Positions 29,378 to 39,419 are shown, numbered from the stretch's first letter. The stretch: DNA of 64,000 nt from Parvularcula oceani (GCF_000733125.1 NZ_JPHU01000002.1:248001-312000), one strand, 5' to 3'. Notes: generated by a model not told the origin, from the letters alone. Numbers and translations: made by a program.

Positions 29378-30559
29378 TCAGGAGAAGGCGGAGCGCAGAT
29401 CGTCCACGAGGTCCGTCCGCTCCCACGAAAAGCCGCCATCCTCTTCGGGTGTCCGGCCGAAATGCCCATAGGCGGCCGTGCGCTCGTAGATCGGGCGGTT
29501 GAGGCCGAGATGGGTGCGGATCCCGCGCGGGCTGAGATCCATGACCTCCAGCAGCACGTTTTCGAGCCGCGTCGGATCGACCTCGCCCGTGCCGAAGGTG
29601 TCGACATAGAGCGAAAGCGGCTTGGCGACGCCGATCGCGTAGGAGACCTGGATCAGACACTTCTTGGCGAGGCCCGCAGCGACCACGTTCTTGGCGAGAT
29701 AGCGGCTGGCATAGGCGGCGGAGCGGTCGACCTTGGTCGGGTCCTTGCCCGAAAAGGCTCCTCCGCCATGCGGCGCCGCGCCGCCATAGGTGTCGACGAT
29801 GATCTTGCGGCCGGTCAGGCCCGCATCGCCGTCGGGGCCGCCGATGACGAACTTGCCCGTCGGGTTCACGTAGAAGTCGTCCTCGCCGCACATCCAGCCT
29901 TCGGGCAGGACCTGCTCGACATAGGGACGCACGAGTTCGCGCACCTCGGCCTGGGAGAGGCCTTCAGCATGCTGGGTCGAGACGACGACGGAATCCGTGC
30001 GCACCGGGCGGCCGTCTTCATAGCGCAGCGTCACCTGGCTCTTGGCATCGGGCATGAAACCGGGCTGCGAGCCGTCATGGCGCGCCTTGGCGAGGGCGCC
30101 GACAATGGCATGGGCGAAGGCGATCGGCGCCGGCATCAGGCTTTCGGTCTCATCCGTCGCGAAGCCGAACATGATGCCCTGATCGCCCGCGCCCTCGTCC
30201 TTGCCCTCGCTGCTGTCGACGCCCTGCGCGATTTCGGCGGACTGTTCGTGGACGTAGCACTGCACGTCCATGTTCTTCCAGGAGAAGCCCTCCTGGTCAT
30301 AGCCGATCTCGCGGACGACACGGCGGGCGGTCTCGGTCAGCGCCTCTTCGCGGTCCTTCGAGTTCGAAAGCGCGGCCGAGCGGACCTCGCCCGCCAGCAC
30401 CACCCGATTGGTCGTGGTCAGCGTCTCGACCGCGACCCGGGCCTCGGGCTCCTGCGCGAGGAAGAGGTCGACGATCCCGTCGGAAATCCGATCGGCGACC
30501 TTGTCCGGGTGGCCTTCGGAAACGGATTCGGAGGTGAAGTCGTAGCTGCTGGCCACCAT
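29378..30559 (-). CDS. metK: S-adenosylmethionine synthetase
   Basis: A 393-residue enzyme making SAM from methionine and ATP. The signature motifs are [27 protein letters not shown] and [18 protein letters not shown]. Its length is the usual 380-400. The start MVASSY at 30559 fits family ends. It is followed after one base by trmB, a SAM user, as in many alphaproteobacteria. A palindromic operator candidate lies 32 bp upstream (30592-30607), so it is probably repressed when SAM or S-adenosylhomocysteine is ample or scarce, depending on the regulator. Confidence 0.97.
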   Translation of the reverse strand: MVASSYDFTSESVSEGHPDKVADRISDGIVDLFLAQEPEARVAVETLTTTNRVVLAGEVRSAALSNSKDREEALTETARRVVREIGYDQEGFSWKNMDVQCYVHEQSAEIAQGVDSSEGKDEGAGDQGIMFGFATDETESLMPAPIAFAHAIVGALAKARHDGSQPGFMPDAKSQVTLRYEDGRPVRTDSVVVSTQHAEGLSQAEVRELVRPYVEQVLPEGWMCGEDDFYVNPTGKFVIGGPDGDAGLTGRKIIVDTYGGAAPHGGGAFSGKDPTKVDRSAAYASRYLAKNVVAAGLAKKCLIQVSYAIGVAKPLSLYVDTFGTGEVDPTRLENVLLEVMDLSPRGIRTHLGLNRPIYERTAAYGHFGRTPEEDGGFSWERTDLVDDLRSAFS

Positions 30560-30591
30560 GGCGTCGCCCCGCTTGCATGCGTGGAAAGGAT

Positions 30592-30607
30592 ATAAAGGAT
30601 GCTTTAT
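30592..30607. promoter_or_regulatory. Candidate SahR/SamR-type methionine-regulon operator before metK
   Basis: ATAAAG-GATG-CTTTAT is a perfect 6-bp inverted repeat with a 4-base spacer, 32 bp upstream of metK. It stands out as AT-rich in GC-rich DNA and, from memory, matches the ATAAAG-N4-CTTTAT sites bound by ArsR-family regulators of methionine metabolism in proteobacteria. It probably overlaps the promoter. No ArsR-family gene is in the window. Confidence 0.6.
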
Positions 30608-30662
30608 GTCCCCGGCGCGCTCCTCGCAAGAGCGGGAGGCGGCCCGCACGGTTTTCGGGCTG

Positions 30663-31103
30663 TCAGTCCTCGTCGTCCTCGCCCAGGACCTTGACGAGGT
30701 CGAGGACGCGCCGGCGCACCTGATAGTCCGGAATCTTCGCGAAGGCGCGGCAGAGCTGCATGCCTTCGGGGGTCGAGAGGACCGACAGGAAGTCGGCCTT
30801 GTCCTCGTTCTTGTCGGGGCTCGTCTCGGCGAAGCCGATCATGGTTTCCGGCCCGTCGCCGAAATCGTCGTAGAAGAACTGGACCGGCACGCCGAGAATG
30901 CGGGCGATATCGTAAAGGCGCGACGCGCCGATCCGGTTCACGCCCTTTTCGTATTTCTGCACCTGCTGGAAGGTCAGGCCCAGTTCCTCGCCGAGCTTGT
31001 CCTGGGACATGCCCTGCATCATCCGGCGCAGACGGACCCGGCTGCCCACATGGATATCCATCGGGTGGGGCGCTCGCTTGTTTTCCGTACCGGCCATATT
31101 CAT
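30663..31103 (-). CDS. XRE-family helix-turn-helix transcriptional regulator
   Basis: A 146-residue regulator. After a short basic N-terminus comes an HTH domain ([51 protein letters not shown]), then a helical C-terminal domain ending in an acidic tail. This protein is conserved in alphaproteobacteria between lnt and metK, which is where it lies here. Its target is unknown to me. Two in-frame ATGs (31103 and 31097) are possible; the AGAGAGA purine run spaces better with the second. It is the only regulator in the string and could control its neighbours, but no direct evidence is visible. Confidence 0.9.
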   Translation of the reverse strand: MNMAGTENKRAPHPMDIHVGSRVRLRRMMQGMSQDKLGEELGLTFQQVQKYEKGVNRIGASRLYDIARILGVPVQFFYDDFGDGPETMIGFAETSPDKNEDKADFLSVLSTPEGMQLCRAFAKIPDYQVRRRVLDLVKVLGEDDED

Positions 31104-31140
31104 TCTCTCTGAACCGTGAGGATGCGCTGAATTGCCGACT

Positions 31141-32778
31141 TCACTCCCGGCGCGCAAGCCCCGTAACCCACGGAGAAACAACAACCAGAAGTAGCATGAT
31201 CGCGAACCCCGCCTCGCCCCAGCGGTCATAGAGCGTGGGAGGCGCGGGCGCGGGAAGCCATGCGGTCAGGGTCCCCGCCTCGTAAAGCGGCAAGGATTCC
31301 AGGACCCTGCCCCTGGGACCGATCAGGGCGGAGATGCCCGTATTGGCGGAGCGGGCCATGGGCAGGCCGCTTTCGATCGAACGCAACCGCGCGATGGCGA
31401 GATGCTGGCGCGGCCCGACATTGTCGCCGAACCAGGCGTCGTTGGTCACCGTCACCAGCCAGTCGGGCCGTTCGCCGTCAGGATAGAGCGCCCCGGGGAA
31501 GATGCCTTCATAGCAGACGAGCGGCGCGAAGGGCGCAGGTCCGACGGACAGCACTTCGGGCCCGGCCCCCGGCGTGAAGCCGCCCGCGCCGACCGGCGAC
31601 ATGGAAGCGAGGCCGAGCGCCTCGAACAGGCCCGACAGCGGCAGGTATTCGCCGAAGGGAACGAGGTGATGCTTGTCATAGGTGGCAAGCAACGGCTTCT
31701 CGCCGCCCTCGGTCTCGCCGAAGACCTGCACGGCATTGCCGAAGGATGCGGCCTCCGCCTCGCCATAGACACGAACCGATCCGGTCACGAGGATCGTATC
31801 GGCAGGAAAACGTTCCGCGAGCCCCTGCCCGACGCCGGGGATCTCGCCCAGATGCGGAAAGGTGTTCTCGGGCCAGACGGCATAGGTCGGCACGTCGTCG
31901 GCCACGGCGGCCGCCGCCTCGGCCGTCATGTCGAGCGTGCGCTGCAGGTTCGCCTCGCGCTTTGAGGGATCGAGCTTGTCGCGCTGGGGCACGTTGGGCT
32001 GGACGATGACGAGCTGCGCCTGCGGCTGTGACGGGCTCAGCGGCTGAAGACGGACCCAGCCGAACAGCGCCATCGCGCCGATACCGCAGGCGAGCGCGAG
32101 CCAGGGCCAGCGGCGCCCGCCCGAGAGCGCGGCCGCCGGCAGGAGCGCGAGAAGCGCGACGATGAGGGAGAGGCCATAAGGTCCCACAAGGCTCGCCGAC
32201 TGCGCGAGCGGCAGCCATGCCAGCGTGCTCTGCGCCAAGAGGTTCCAGGGGAAGCCGGTGAGGATCCAGCCGCGCAGGAATTCGCCGAGCGCGAAGGCAG
32301 CGGCGAGGGTCAGGACCCGCGCTCCGGCGCTGCGCCCCCAGGGGCCGCGCCAGGCCCGGACCGCGATGAGGGCGGCGAGGCCGCTATAGATCGCGAGATA
32401 CGCCATCAGCCCAGGCACGAGGATCGGGATCATCCAGGCGAACTGTTCGGCCTGCACGAGGAAGGCGAAACCGATCCAGTACATGCCCAGCGCGCAGGCG
32501 CCGAAGCCGAAGGCCCAGCCGGTCAGGAAGGCGCTTCGCAGAGGCTTCCGCCCGCCGCTTGTCCCTTCGAGCAGCAGGGCGAGACCCGGAAAGGCGATCA
32601 GCAGGACCGGCAGGGCGCCATAGGGCGCGAAGGCGGTGGCGGACAGCGCGCCGAAAAGGAGCGCGAGCACGAAGCGCCGCCACCCGCCGGTTCCGCGCAG
32701 GCCCTGCGCCAGGCGCAGCGCGGGCCCCCTCCCGGCTCTGTCTTCGGCGTCCGCATCGCCGCGCGCGGCAAGCGTCAC
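31141..32778 (-). CDS. lnt: Apolipoprotein N-acyltransferase
   Basis: A 545-residue inner-membrane enzyme that adds the third acyl chain to bacterial lipoproteins. It has about six N-terminal membrane helices, then a nitrilase-type domain with the catalytic triad Glu304 (WPENTF), Lys369 (YDKHHLVPFGEYLP) and Cys422 (VCYEGIFP), and a C-terminal helix. The length is typical. It begins with GTG at 32778, whose GTGA overlaps the corC stop codon by 4 bases, so translation is coupled. The window encodes several lipoproteins that would be its substrates (PhoD-like, DUF2141, LptE, DUF3576). Confidence 0.95.
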   Translation of the reverse strand: MTLAARGDADAEDRAGRGPALRLAQGLRGTGGWRRFVLALLFGALSATAFAPYGALPVLLIAFPGLALLLEGTSGGRKPLRSAFLTGWAFGFGACALGMYWIGFAFLVQAEQFAWMIPILVPGLMAYLAIYSGLAALIAVRAWRGPWGRSAGARVLTLAAAFALGEFLRGWILTGFPWNLLAQSTLAWLPLAQSASLVGPYGLSLIVALLALLPAAALSGGRRWPWLALACGIGAMALFGWVRLQPLSPSQPQAQLVIVQPNVPQRDKLDPSKREANLQRTLDMTAEAAAAVADDVPTYAVWPENTFPHLGEIPGVGQGLAERFPADTILVTGSVRVYGEAEAASFGNAVQVFGETEGGEKPLLATYDKHHLVPFGEYLPLSGLFEALGLASMSPVGAGGFTPGAGPEVLSVGPAPFAPLVCYEGIFPGALYPDGERPDWLVTVTNDAWFGDNVGPRQHLAIARLRSIESGLPMARSANTGISALIGPRGRVLESLPLYEAGTLTAWLPAPAPPTLYDRWGEAGFAIMLLLVVVSPWVTGLARRE

Positions 32779-33782
32779 GTGGCGGCGGCCTCGGCCGTCC
32801 GCATCGCCTCTTCATGCCGCACCGTCTTCTCGGCGGGCGGCGGCAGGGGTTCGCGCCGCACCGTCTCGGCCGCCAGCGGGCGCACGAGCACCCGGCGGAT
32901 GCGGCGGGCATCGGCCTCCGCCACCTCGAATTCGGCGCCGTCGGGATGCGGGATCACCTCGCCCCGCACCGGAATGCGGCCGGCGAGCGCGAAGACGAGC
33001 CCGCCCACCGTGTCCGCCTCGTCGTCGGGCAGCCGCAGGTCGAGACCGGTCTTTTCCTCGAACTCCTCGAGCGGCAGGCGCGCATCGGCGTCCCAGCGGC
33101 CGTTCTTGGTCTTGCGCAGACCGAACTCCTCGGCATTGTCGTGCTCGTCGCGGATGTCACCGACGATTTCCTCGATCAGGTCCTCAATGGTGACGAGGCC
33201 GTCCGTGCCGCCGAATTCGTCGATGACGAGCGCCATGTGGATGCGGCTCGCCTGCATGCGCAGGAACAGGTCGGTGATGGGCATGGAGGGCGGCACGTAG
33301 AGAATCTTGCGCGTCAGGCCTTTCAGGATCGGCGTGTCGCCGCCCTCGGCGCGGTCGGGCTCGGCGAGCATGCCGACGAGGTCCTTGATGTGGACCATGC
33401 CGATCGGGTCGTCGAGATCGTCGCGATAGACCGGCAGGCGCGAATGGCCGGCCTCGGAAAAGGTCGTCAGAAGCTCGGCGAGGGTGACGTCATGGTCGAC
33501 CCCGATGATGTCGGCGCGCGGGATCGCCACGTCGTCGACGCGCTTGGTGTCGAAGGCGACGATGCGCTCGATCATCTCGCGCTCGGCCGGGGTCAGCGTC
33601 GCGCCGCTGCCCTCCTGCAGGACGCCGTTGAGGCCCTTTTCCCGCGCCGGACGGAACCGGCCGAGCAGGTTGCGAAGGGATGAAGAACTCCGCGCGGGAG
33701 AAGATGCGGGCCCGGCCGCTGAGCCGGGAGCCGTCTGTCGGGCTTCTCGCCCGGAAGGAGACGGCGCTGCGCCGTCGGACAT
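32775..33782 (-). CDS. CorC/HlyC-type hemolysin family CBS-domain protein (cytosolic form)
   Basis: A 335-residue protein with no membrane part: a Pro/Ser/Ala-rich N-terminus (about 45 residues), a pair of CBS domains (about 75-195, containing DDVAIPRADIIGVD and RIHMALVIDEFGGTDGLVTI) and a CorC_HlyC domain in the last third (LRLPDDEADTVGGLVFAL). Members of this family (YbeX) are linked to magnesium/cobalt handling and ribosome metabolism. It sits between ybeY and lnt, as in many proteobacteria, and overlaps lnt by 4 bp. Confidence 0.92.
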   Translation of the reverse strand: MSDGAAPSPSGREARQTAPGSAAGPASSPARSSSSLRNLLGRFRPAREKGLNGVLQEGSGATLTPAEREMIERIVAFDTKRVDDVAIPRADIIGVDHDVTLAELLTTFSEAGHSRLPVYRDDLDDPIGMVHIKDLVGMLAEPDRAEGGDTPILKGLTRKILYVPPSMPITDLFLRMQASRIHMALVIDEFGGTDGLVTIEDLIEEIVGDIRDEHDNAEEFGLRKTKNGRWDADARLPLEEFEEKTGLDLRLPDDEADTVGGLVFALAGRIPVRGEVIPHPDGAEFEVAEADARRIRRVLVRPLAAETVRREPLPPPAEKTVRHEEAMRTAEAAAT

Positions 33783-33803
33783 ATTCGTCTCCGTCTGGCC
33801 CGC

Positions 33804-34277
33804 TCAATCGGCGGGCTCTTCCTCGTAAGGGGGAGCGATCCCCAGGCTGGCGAGCGCCCGCGTTTCGAGCGCTTCCATCGCACGAGCCTCCTCCCCGTCC
33901 CGGTGATCATAACCGAGAAGGTGAAGAAGACCATGAACGAGAAGGTGGGCCGCATGATGGCGCAGCGAAACCCCCTTTTCCGCCGCTTCCCGTTCGCAGG
34001 TCCCGAGCGCCAGCGCCAGGTCGCCGAGCGGCTGCATGTCTTCGGGCAGGCCCGGGACGGGATCGGCCGGAAAGGACAGGACGTTTGTGGGCCGGTCCTT
34101 CCCGCGCCAGTCGCGGTTCAGGCTCTGCACCGCCCCGTCATCGGTGAAGAGGACCGAGACCTCCCCGCCGCGCATCCCTGGCAGGCAAAGCTCTCCGACC
34201 GCCCGCGCGCAGGATGATGGCAGGTCCAGCACGTCTTCGGGCCAGGGCGCCTCCGTCTCGCAGTCGAAACGGATCAA
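33804..34277 (-). CDS. ybeY: Endoribonuclease YbeY (16S rRNA maturation)
   Basis: A 157-residue zinc-dependent endoribonuclease that acts in 16S rRNA 3'-end maturation and ribosome quality control. The family motif HGLLHLLGYDH gives the zinc ligands His115, His119 and His125. The start codon is TTG at 34277, with the TTGA overlapping the phoH stop; no ATG or GTG lies nearby in frame, and the next ATG would remove conserved N-terminal residues. The overlap suggests translational coupling to phoH. Confidence 0.93.
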   Translation of the reverse strand: MIRFDCETEAPWPEDVLDLPSSCARAVGELCLPGMRGGEVSVLFTDDGAVQSLNRDWRGKDRPTNVLSFPADPVPGLPEDMQPLGDLALALGTCEREAAEKGVSLRHHAAHLLVHGLLHLLGYDHRDGEEARAMEALETRALASLGIAPPYEEEPAD

Positions 34278-35266
34278 GAGCCGCGTCCCGCTTGCGCGGC
34301 CGCCATGCGGTCCCGCTCGCGGCCGTCATAGGCGCGGACGATCTCGCCGACGAGGCGGTGCCGGACCACGTCCTCGCCGGTGAAGCGGGTGACCGCGACG
34401 CCGTCGATCTCGGTCAGGAGCGAGAGCGCGTCCTGAAGGCCCGACTGGCGCGCATCGGGCAGGTCGGTCTGGGAGGGGTCGCCCGTCACCGTCATGCGGC
34501 TGCCTTCGCCGAGGCGCGTCAGGAACATCTTCATCTGGCCGATGGTCGCGTTCTGCGCCTCGTCGAGGATCACCGCGGCCCGGCTCAGCGTCCGCCCGCG
34601 CATGAAGGCGAGCGGCGCGATCTCGATGTCGCCGGCGGCGATGCGCCGGTCGACATAGTCGGTGTGCATGGTGTCGTAGAGCGCGTCGTAGAGCGGACGC
34701 AGATAGGGATCGACCTTCTCCTTCATGTCGCCCGGCAGGAAGCCGATGCGCTCGCCCGCCTCGACGGCCGGGCGCGACAGGATCAGCCGCTCGACCTCGC
34801 CGCGCAGGAAGGCGCTCGCGGCATGGGCGACGGCGAGATAGGTCTTGCCCGTGCCCGCCGGGCCGACCCCGAAGGTCAGCTCGTTCGCCGACAGCTTGCG
34901 CATATAGTCCGCCTGCGCCGCGCTGCGCGGGGCGATGGTCCGCTTGGGCAGCGTCAGCACGGGCGCGGCGCCCGCGCCTTTCGGTTTCTCGGCCTTGCCC
35001 TCGGCGGCCGTCGCGGAGAGCCGCAGCGCGCCCTCGACATCGGCGCTCGACAGGCCCTCGCCGCCCTCCAGCCGGCCATAGAGCGCGCGCAGCGCCTCTT
35101 TCGCCTGCCAGCGCGCGCCGTCCTGCCCGCGCAGGGCGATCGTGTTCCCCTTGGCATCGAGCCGCACGCCGAGCGCGTTCTCGATCAGGAGGAGGTTCGC
35201 GTCATGCGGCCCGCAAAGGTCGGAGACGAGGGCGTTGTCGTCGAAGACGAGAGTTTCCGTGGTCAT
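34274..35266 (-). CDS. PhoH family P-loop ATPase
   Basis: A 330-residue ATPase (PhoL/YbeZ type). An N-terminal KH-like region (about residues 20-75) is followed by the P-loop GVGPAGTGKTYLA, a DEAQN Walker B (AVILDEAQNATIGQMKMFL) and the sensor TVTGDPSQTDLP, then QDALSLLTEIDGV. YbeZ is linked to YbeY and RNA processing, and ybeY follows here with a 4-base overlap. The start ATG 35266 begins the conserved sequence. It lies 70 bp from the unknown secreted protein gene. Confidence 0.94.
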   Translation of the reverse strand: MTTETLVFDDNALVSDLCGPHDANLLLIENALGVRLDAKGNTIALRGQDGARWQAKEALRALYGRLEGGEGLSSADVEGALRLSATAAEGKAEKPKGAGAAPVLTLPKRTIAPRSAAQADYMRKLSANELTFGVGPAGTGKTYLAVAHAASAFLRGEVERLILSRPAVEAGERIGFLPGDMKEKVDPYLRPLYDALYDTMHTDYVDRRIAAGDIEIAPLAFMRGRTLSRAAVILDEAQNATIGQMKMFLTRLGEGSRMTVTGDPSQTDLPDARQSGLQDALSLLTEIDGVAVTRFTGEDVVRHRLVGEIVRAYDGRERDRMAAAQAGRGS

Positions 35267-35336
35267 TGCCGCTCTAGGTAGGGGGCGCGGAGGCGAGGAC
35301 AAAGCACAAATCGGGGTCGCGGCTGCGGACGGGGCG

Positions 35337-36389
35337 TCAGCCCCGTGCCGCGGTCCTGCACGTCTTCTCATCCAGCCTCTCCGATACGAAATCGCGAACG
35401 GCCTTTCGGCTTTCCGGCGAAGCCACCATGGAGTCGTGAAAAGCCGCCCGGGCGGCGCGTAAAGATGCATGCGGCATTCCCGAGAAGAACCGCTCGGCAA
35501 CCGCCTTGTCCATTCTGTTCTCGGACTCGGGGAACACGGCAATGATCTCTTCGTCGATCTCGGCCTCCGCGACGACGCTGCGCATCCACTGGCGCGCCGG
35601 GTCGTCGTCCAGATCCTCGTCGATGTGCAGATAGTCTCGATTGCCTTCGCGCCAGCCTGCGATGCGCTCTTCGATCGTGAGCTCGAAGCTCGGAAACGGT
35701 TTGTTCGCCGGATCGTAGACGAAGCTCGATGGATAGAAGCTGGTCCAGGGCGCGACGAAGACGCCGATCGTGCAGGACGTTTCAGCCGGATCGTTCCGGG
35801 TCAGCGCGATGACGCCTGCGAGTGTCGAAAAACTCGAAACGTGGATGACGACGGGCACACCGTCGATCCTGCGCGCCTCGATTAGGTCCAGGAGCGCCTC
35901 CGCATCCCGCTCCAGGGCGGAAATGCCCGTCTCTTTCAGGCGCTCAAGGAAGATGCCGCCGCAGCACTCCGTTCCGGAATAGTCGACGAAGGTGAGGTCG
36001 GGACGCATCTTCGCATAGATGTCGACGATGTAGCGCAGGCTCTGTTGAGACCATGTCCGGGAGAAGGGGCCGCCGCCGAGATAGTAGACCTGCATGCGGG
36101 GCGTTCGCCAATGGCGTGTCAGATCCATCGTCCAGAGCGGCCAGTCCTCATCCCCCTTCAGCCCGTACCGGTTGCGCCAGTTGCGATCGACATAGGCGAC
36201 CAGATCCTCCCGGTCCGCCCCGTAGAACGCGGTCCGGTCGCGCAGCTTGTCCGGATCGGCCCAAGCCGTGGATGAGGTGGGGTCACCCTCCCCCTCACAC
36301 GGACCCAGCAAGAGCAAGAGCAAGGCCGAAGCGGCCAGGGCCAGAAGCGGACGCCGGTCCAATGCCGGGCTCAGGCCGCGGCGGAGCAT
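35337..36389 (-). CDS. Exported protein of unknown function
   Basis: A 350-residue protein that I do not recognise. It starts with a hydrophobic export signal ([17 protein letters not shown]); the Cys before EGEG could be a lipoprotein cleavage site, but the box LLGPC has a proline and is atypical. The mature part is acidic, with alternating beta/alpha-like stretches ([34 protein letters not shown]), reminiscent of an alpha/beta hydrolase-like core, with HVSSFST near the nucleophile position; this is a guess. It overlaps the end of miaB by 19 bp and interrupts the usual miaB-phoH adjacency. Its base composition looks slightly less GC-rich than its neighbours. Confidence 0.8.
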   Translation of the reverse strand: MLRRGLSPALDRRPLLALAASALLLLLLGPCEGEGDPTSSTAWADPDKLRDRTAFYGADREDLVAYVDRNWRNRYGLKGDEDWPLWTMDLTRHWRTPRMQVYYLGGGPFSRTWSQQSLRYIVDIYAKMRPDLTFVDYSGTECCGGIFLERLKETGISALERDAEALLDLIEARRIDGVPVVIHVSSFSTLAGVIALTRNDPAETSCTIGVFVAPWTSFYPSSFVYDPANKPFPSFELTIEERIAGWREGNRDYLHIDEDLDDDPARQWMRSVVAEAEIDEEIIAVFPESENRMDKAVAERFFSGMPHASLRAARAAFHDSMVASPESRKAVRDFVSERLDEKTCRTAARG

Positions 36390-37723
36390 TCGATCCGGCC
36401 CGTCAGGCTGTTCGGTCCCGCCCGCTCGATCGCGACCGGCACGACCTGTCCGATCAGCGCCTCGGGCGCTTCGGCATGGACCGATTGCAGATAGGGGCTG
36501 CGGCCCTTGAGCTGGCCTTCATGGCGGCCCCTGGCCTCGAATAGGATGGGCAGCGTTCGGCCCACCTGGCGCGCATTGAAGGCGTGGCGCTGCTCATCGA
36601 GGAGGGCTTGGAGGCGCGCGAGGCGCTCGGCCTTCGCGTCTTCTGCGACCTGGCCGCGCATGGTGGCGCCGGGCGTGCCGGGGCGGCGCGAATATTTGAA
36701 GGAGTAGCAGGCGGCGTAATCGACCTCCCGCGTGAGGCTCATCGTCTCCTCGAAGGCGGCCTCGTCCTCGCCGGGGAAACCGACGATCATGTCGCCGGAA
36801 ATCGCGATGTCGGGCCGCGCCGCGCGGATGCGCTCGATCAGGCGCAGATAGTCCTCGGCCGTGTGCTGGCGGTTCATCGCCTTGAGGATGCGCGTGCTGC
36901 CCGACTGCACCGGCAGGTGCAGATAGGGCATGAGCTTCTCTTCCTCCGCGAAGGCTTCGATCAGCGCATCGTCCATGTCGCGCGGATGGCTGGTCGTGAA
37001 GCGGATGCGCTCGATCCCGTCGATCCTGGCGAGATGCCGGCAGAGCCGGCCGAGGCCCCACACCTCTTCGCCGCTGCCCGCGGGCGCGGTGCCGCGCCAG
37101 GCATTGACGTTCTGGCCCAGAAGCGTGACCTCGCGCACCCCTTGCGCGGCTAGCGCGCGGACCTCCGCGACGATGCGGTCGGTCGCGCGCCCCACCTCGG
37201 CGCCGCGCGTATAGGGCACGACGCAGAAGGTGCAGAACTTGTCGCAGCCTTCCTGCACGGTGACGAAGGCGGTCGGGCCGTCCGCCTCGCGCGGGGTTTC
37301 GAGCGCGTCGAACTTGGCCTCTGCCTCGAACTCGGTCTCCAGCACCTCGCCCCGCTCGCGCGCGGCCCGTGCGATCAGCTCCGGCAGGCGGTGATAGGAT
37401 TGCGGCCCGATCACCATGTCGACCTGCGGCGCGCGGGCGGGGATCTCCGCGCCCTCGGCCTGCGCGACGCAGCCCGCGACGGCGATCCTGGCGCCGTCCT
37501 TGCGCTGCGACTTCAGGCGGCCGAGCTCGGAGTAGACCTTTTCGGCCGCCTTCTCGCGGATGTGGCAGGTGTTCAGGATCAGAAGATCCGCCGCGCCCGG
37601 ATCCTCCGTCACGCCATAGCCGAGCGGGCGCAGGAGGCCGATCATGCGCTCGGTGTCATAGGCGTTCATCTGGCAGCCCCAGGTCTTCACATGGACCTTG
37701 CGGGGAGAGTTCGTCTCGGACAT
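36371..37723 (-). CDS. miaB: tRNA (N6-isopentenyl adenosine(37)-C2)-methylthiotransferase
   Basis: A 450-residue radical-SAM enzyme that adds a methylthio group to i6A37 of tRNA. The N-terminal UPF0004 domain has cluster cysteines Cys17 (TWGCQMN), Cys53 (NTCHIREKA) and Cys85 (VAGCVAQ). The radical-SAM CxxxCxxC is Cys160, Cys164 and Cys167 ([17 protein letters not shown]), and a TRAM domain closes the C-terminus. The start ATG 37723 is divergent from the MscS gene by 40 bp. It is the first gene of the leftward run to phoH, ybeY, corC, lnt, the HTH gene, metK and trmB. Confidence 0.97.
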   Translation of the reverse strand: MSETNSPRKVHVKTWGCQMNAYDTERMIGLLRPLGYGVTEDPGAADLLILNTCHIREKAAEKVYSELGRLKSQRKDGARIAVAGCVAQAEGAEIPARAPQVDMVIGPQSYHRLPELIARAARERGEVLETEFEAEAKFDALETPREADGPTAFVTVQEGCDKFCTFCVVPYTRGAEVGRATDRIVAEVRALAAQGVREVTLLGQNVNAWRGTAPAGSGEEVWGLGRLCRHLARIDGIERIRFTTSHPRDMDDALIEAFAEEEKLMPYLHLPVQSGSTRILKAMNRQHTAEDYLRLIERIRAARPDIAISGDMIVGFPGEDEAAFEETMSLTREVDYAACYSFKYSRRPGTPGATMRGQVAEDAKAERLARLQALLDEQRHAFNARQVGRTLPILFEARGRHEGQLKGRSPYLQSVHAEAPEALIGQVVPVAIERAGPNSLTGRIECSAAA

Positions 37724-37763
37724 GGCCGCCCCTTAGCGCGACGCGCCCCGCCTTTGCGAGAGG

Positions 37764-39419
37764 GTGAATTGCCGAGCTGTTCTGCTACGCATAGCTTCGA
37801 GACGTTCGACAGGGGTTTCTTGCGACGTGCAGCAGCAAGACGACGAGACCATCACCGTTCCCGCAGAGGACATCACGGTCGAGCTCTCGACCGAGGAGCT
37901 CGAGGCGATCCTCGAAGCGCGCCGCGCAGAGGACGCCGCCGCGGCAGCGGCCGCCGATCCCTCGGCGACGAGCGAGACGCCGGAGATCCTCGAGGGCGCG
38001 GCAGAGGACGTCGCCGAGCTGCAGGACGAGCTGATCGCCGAGACCGAAGAGCTGGCCGAGGAAGGATCGGCCCTCGCCGATCTTCTGGACGTCGAGCTGC
38101 TGCAGGTCTGGGGCACGAGGGCGCTGACCTGGATCCGCACGGATGTCCTGACGATCAACGCGCTGCTGCAGCTCGGCCTCGTCTTCGGCGCGCTCATTCC
38201 CGCCGTCCTCTTCGGGCCGCGCCTGAAGGGCTTTATCGGGCGCTATCTGCGCAAGCAGGTGCCGGCGGGCATATTGCGCCGCCTCGCCGATGCCGCCGCC
38301 GTCCTCGCCACGCCGATCGCGCTGTGGATCACGCTGACGGTCTTCATGTGGATCCTGCGAAGCATGGGGGAGCATTACGGCTTCGTCTCCGCGGCGCAGA
38401 GCCTTCTGGCCGCCTGGATCATCGTGCGCGTGGTGACCCTCGCCATCCGGTCGCCCTTCTGGTCCAAGGTCGCCTTCTACATCGCCTGGCCGATCGCCGC
38501 GCTCGACGCCTTCGGCGTGCTCGGCGACGTCTTCGACTGGATGGAGGCGCGGGCCTATACGCTGACGCCGGCCGGGCCGGGGCAGGAGGCGCAGACGATC
38601 AGCCTCTACGACGTGCTGCGCGCAGGGCTGATCTTCGCGCTCTTCCTTCTGGCCGCGAACTTCGTCACCGGCCTCCTGATCAGCCGGGTGAACCAGACCG
38701 AGGAACTGAACGTCAGCTTCAAGGCGCTGCTCGCCAAGGTGCTGAACTTCGTTCTGCCGATCGCGGCGCTGATCGCAGCGCTCGCCTTCATCGGCTTCGA
38801 TCTGACCTATCTGGCCGTCTTCGGCGGGGCGGCGGCGCTGGGCATCGGCCTCGGGCTGCAGAAGATCATCGGCAATTTCCTCGCCGGCTTCACCCTGCTC
38901 GCGGACCGGTCGATCAAGCCGGGCGACACGATCCAGGTCGGCGACACCTTCGGCTGGATCACGGACATGAAGAGCCGCTACGTCTCGATCCGCACGCGCG
39001 ACGGGACGGAGCACCTGATCCCGAACGCGACCTTCATGGACGAAGGCGTGATCAACTGGTCGCACAATGACCGGGCCGTGCGCTGCAAGGCGGATGTCGG
39101 CGTGGCCTATGGCACTGAGAGCCTGCGGCAGGTGCAGAAGATCTGCCTCGAAGCGGCCAAGACGACGCCGCGCGTTCTCGACCGGCCGCCCCCCGTCTGC
39201 AATCTCATCGGTTTCGGCGCCAGCTCGGTCGACTTCTCCTTGCGCTTCTGGATCAACGACCCGCCCAACGGCATCGCCAATGTCCGCTCCGAAGTGCTCA
39301 TCAAGGTGTGGGAGGGCCTGAAAGAAGCCGGGATCGAGATTCCGTTCCCGCAGCGCGACCTGCACATCAAGAGCTCGGACGTCGCCTTCGACGCGGGCTT
39401 CCAGGAGGCGGCCGAATAG
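37764..39419 (+). CDS. Mechanosensitive ion channel (MscS) family protein
   Basis: A 551-residue membrane channel that opens on turgor increase. An acidic N-terminal part of about 120 residues (rich in Glu, Asp and Ala) is followed by several membrane helices and the MscS core, with the pore-lining AFIGFDLTYLAVFGGAAAL and the GLGLQKIIGNFLAGFTLLAD helix, followed by the beta domain PGDTIQVGDTFGWITDM. It is longer than E. coli MscS and closer to the larger paralogues. The start is uncertain: GTG 37764 lacks a good ribosome site, and GTG 37827 with an upstream AGGGG is an alternative. It is divergent from miaB. Confidence 0.92.
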   Translation: MNCRAVLLRIASRRSTGVSCDVQQQDDETITVPAEDITVELSTEELEAILEARRAEDAAAAAAADPSATSETPEILEGAAEDVAELQDELIAETEELAEEGSALADLLDVELLQVWGTRALTWIRTDVLTINALLQLGLVFGALIPAVLFGPRLKGFIGRYLRKQVPAGILRRLADAAAVLATPIALWITLTVFMWILRSMGEHYGFVSAAQSLLAAWIIVRVVTLAIRSPFWSKVAFYIAWPIAALDAFGVLGDVFDWMEARAYTLTPAGPGQEAQTISLYDVLRAGLIFALFLLAANFVTGLLISRVNQTEELNVSFKALLAKVLNFVLPIAALIAALAFIGFDLTYLAVFGGAAALGIGLGLQKIIGNFLAGFTLLADRSIKPGDTIQVGDTFGWITDMKSRYVSIRTRDGTEHLIPNATFMDEGVINWSHNDRAVRCKADVGVAYGTESLRQVQKICLEAAKTTPRVLDRPPPVCNLIGFGASSVDFSLRFWINDPPNGIANVRSEVLIKVWEGLKEAGIEIPFPQRDLHIKSSDVAFDAGFQEAAE

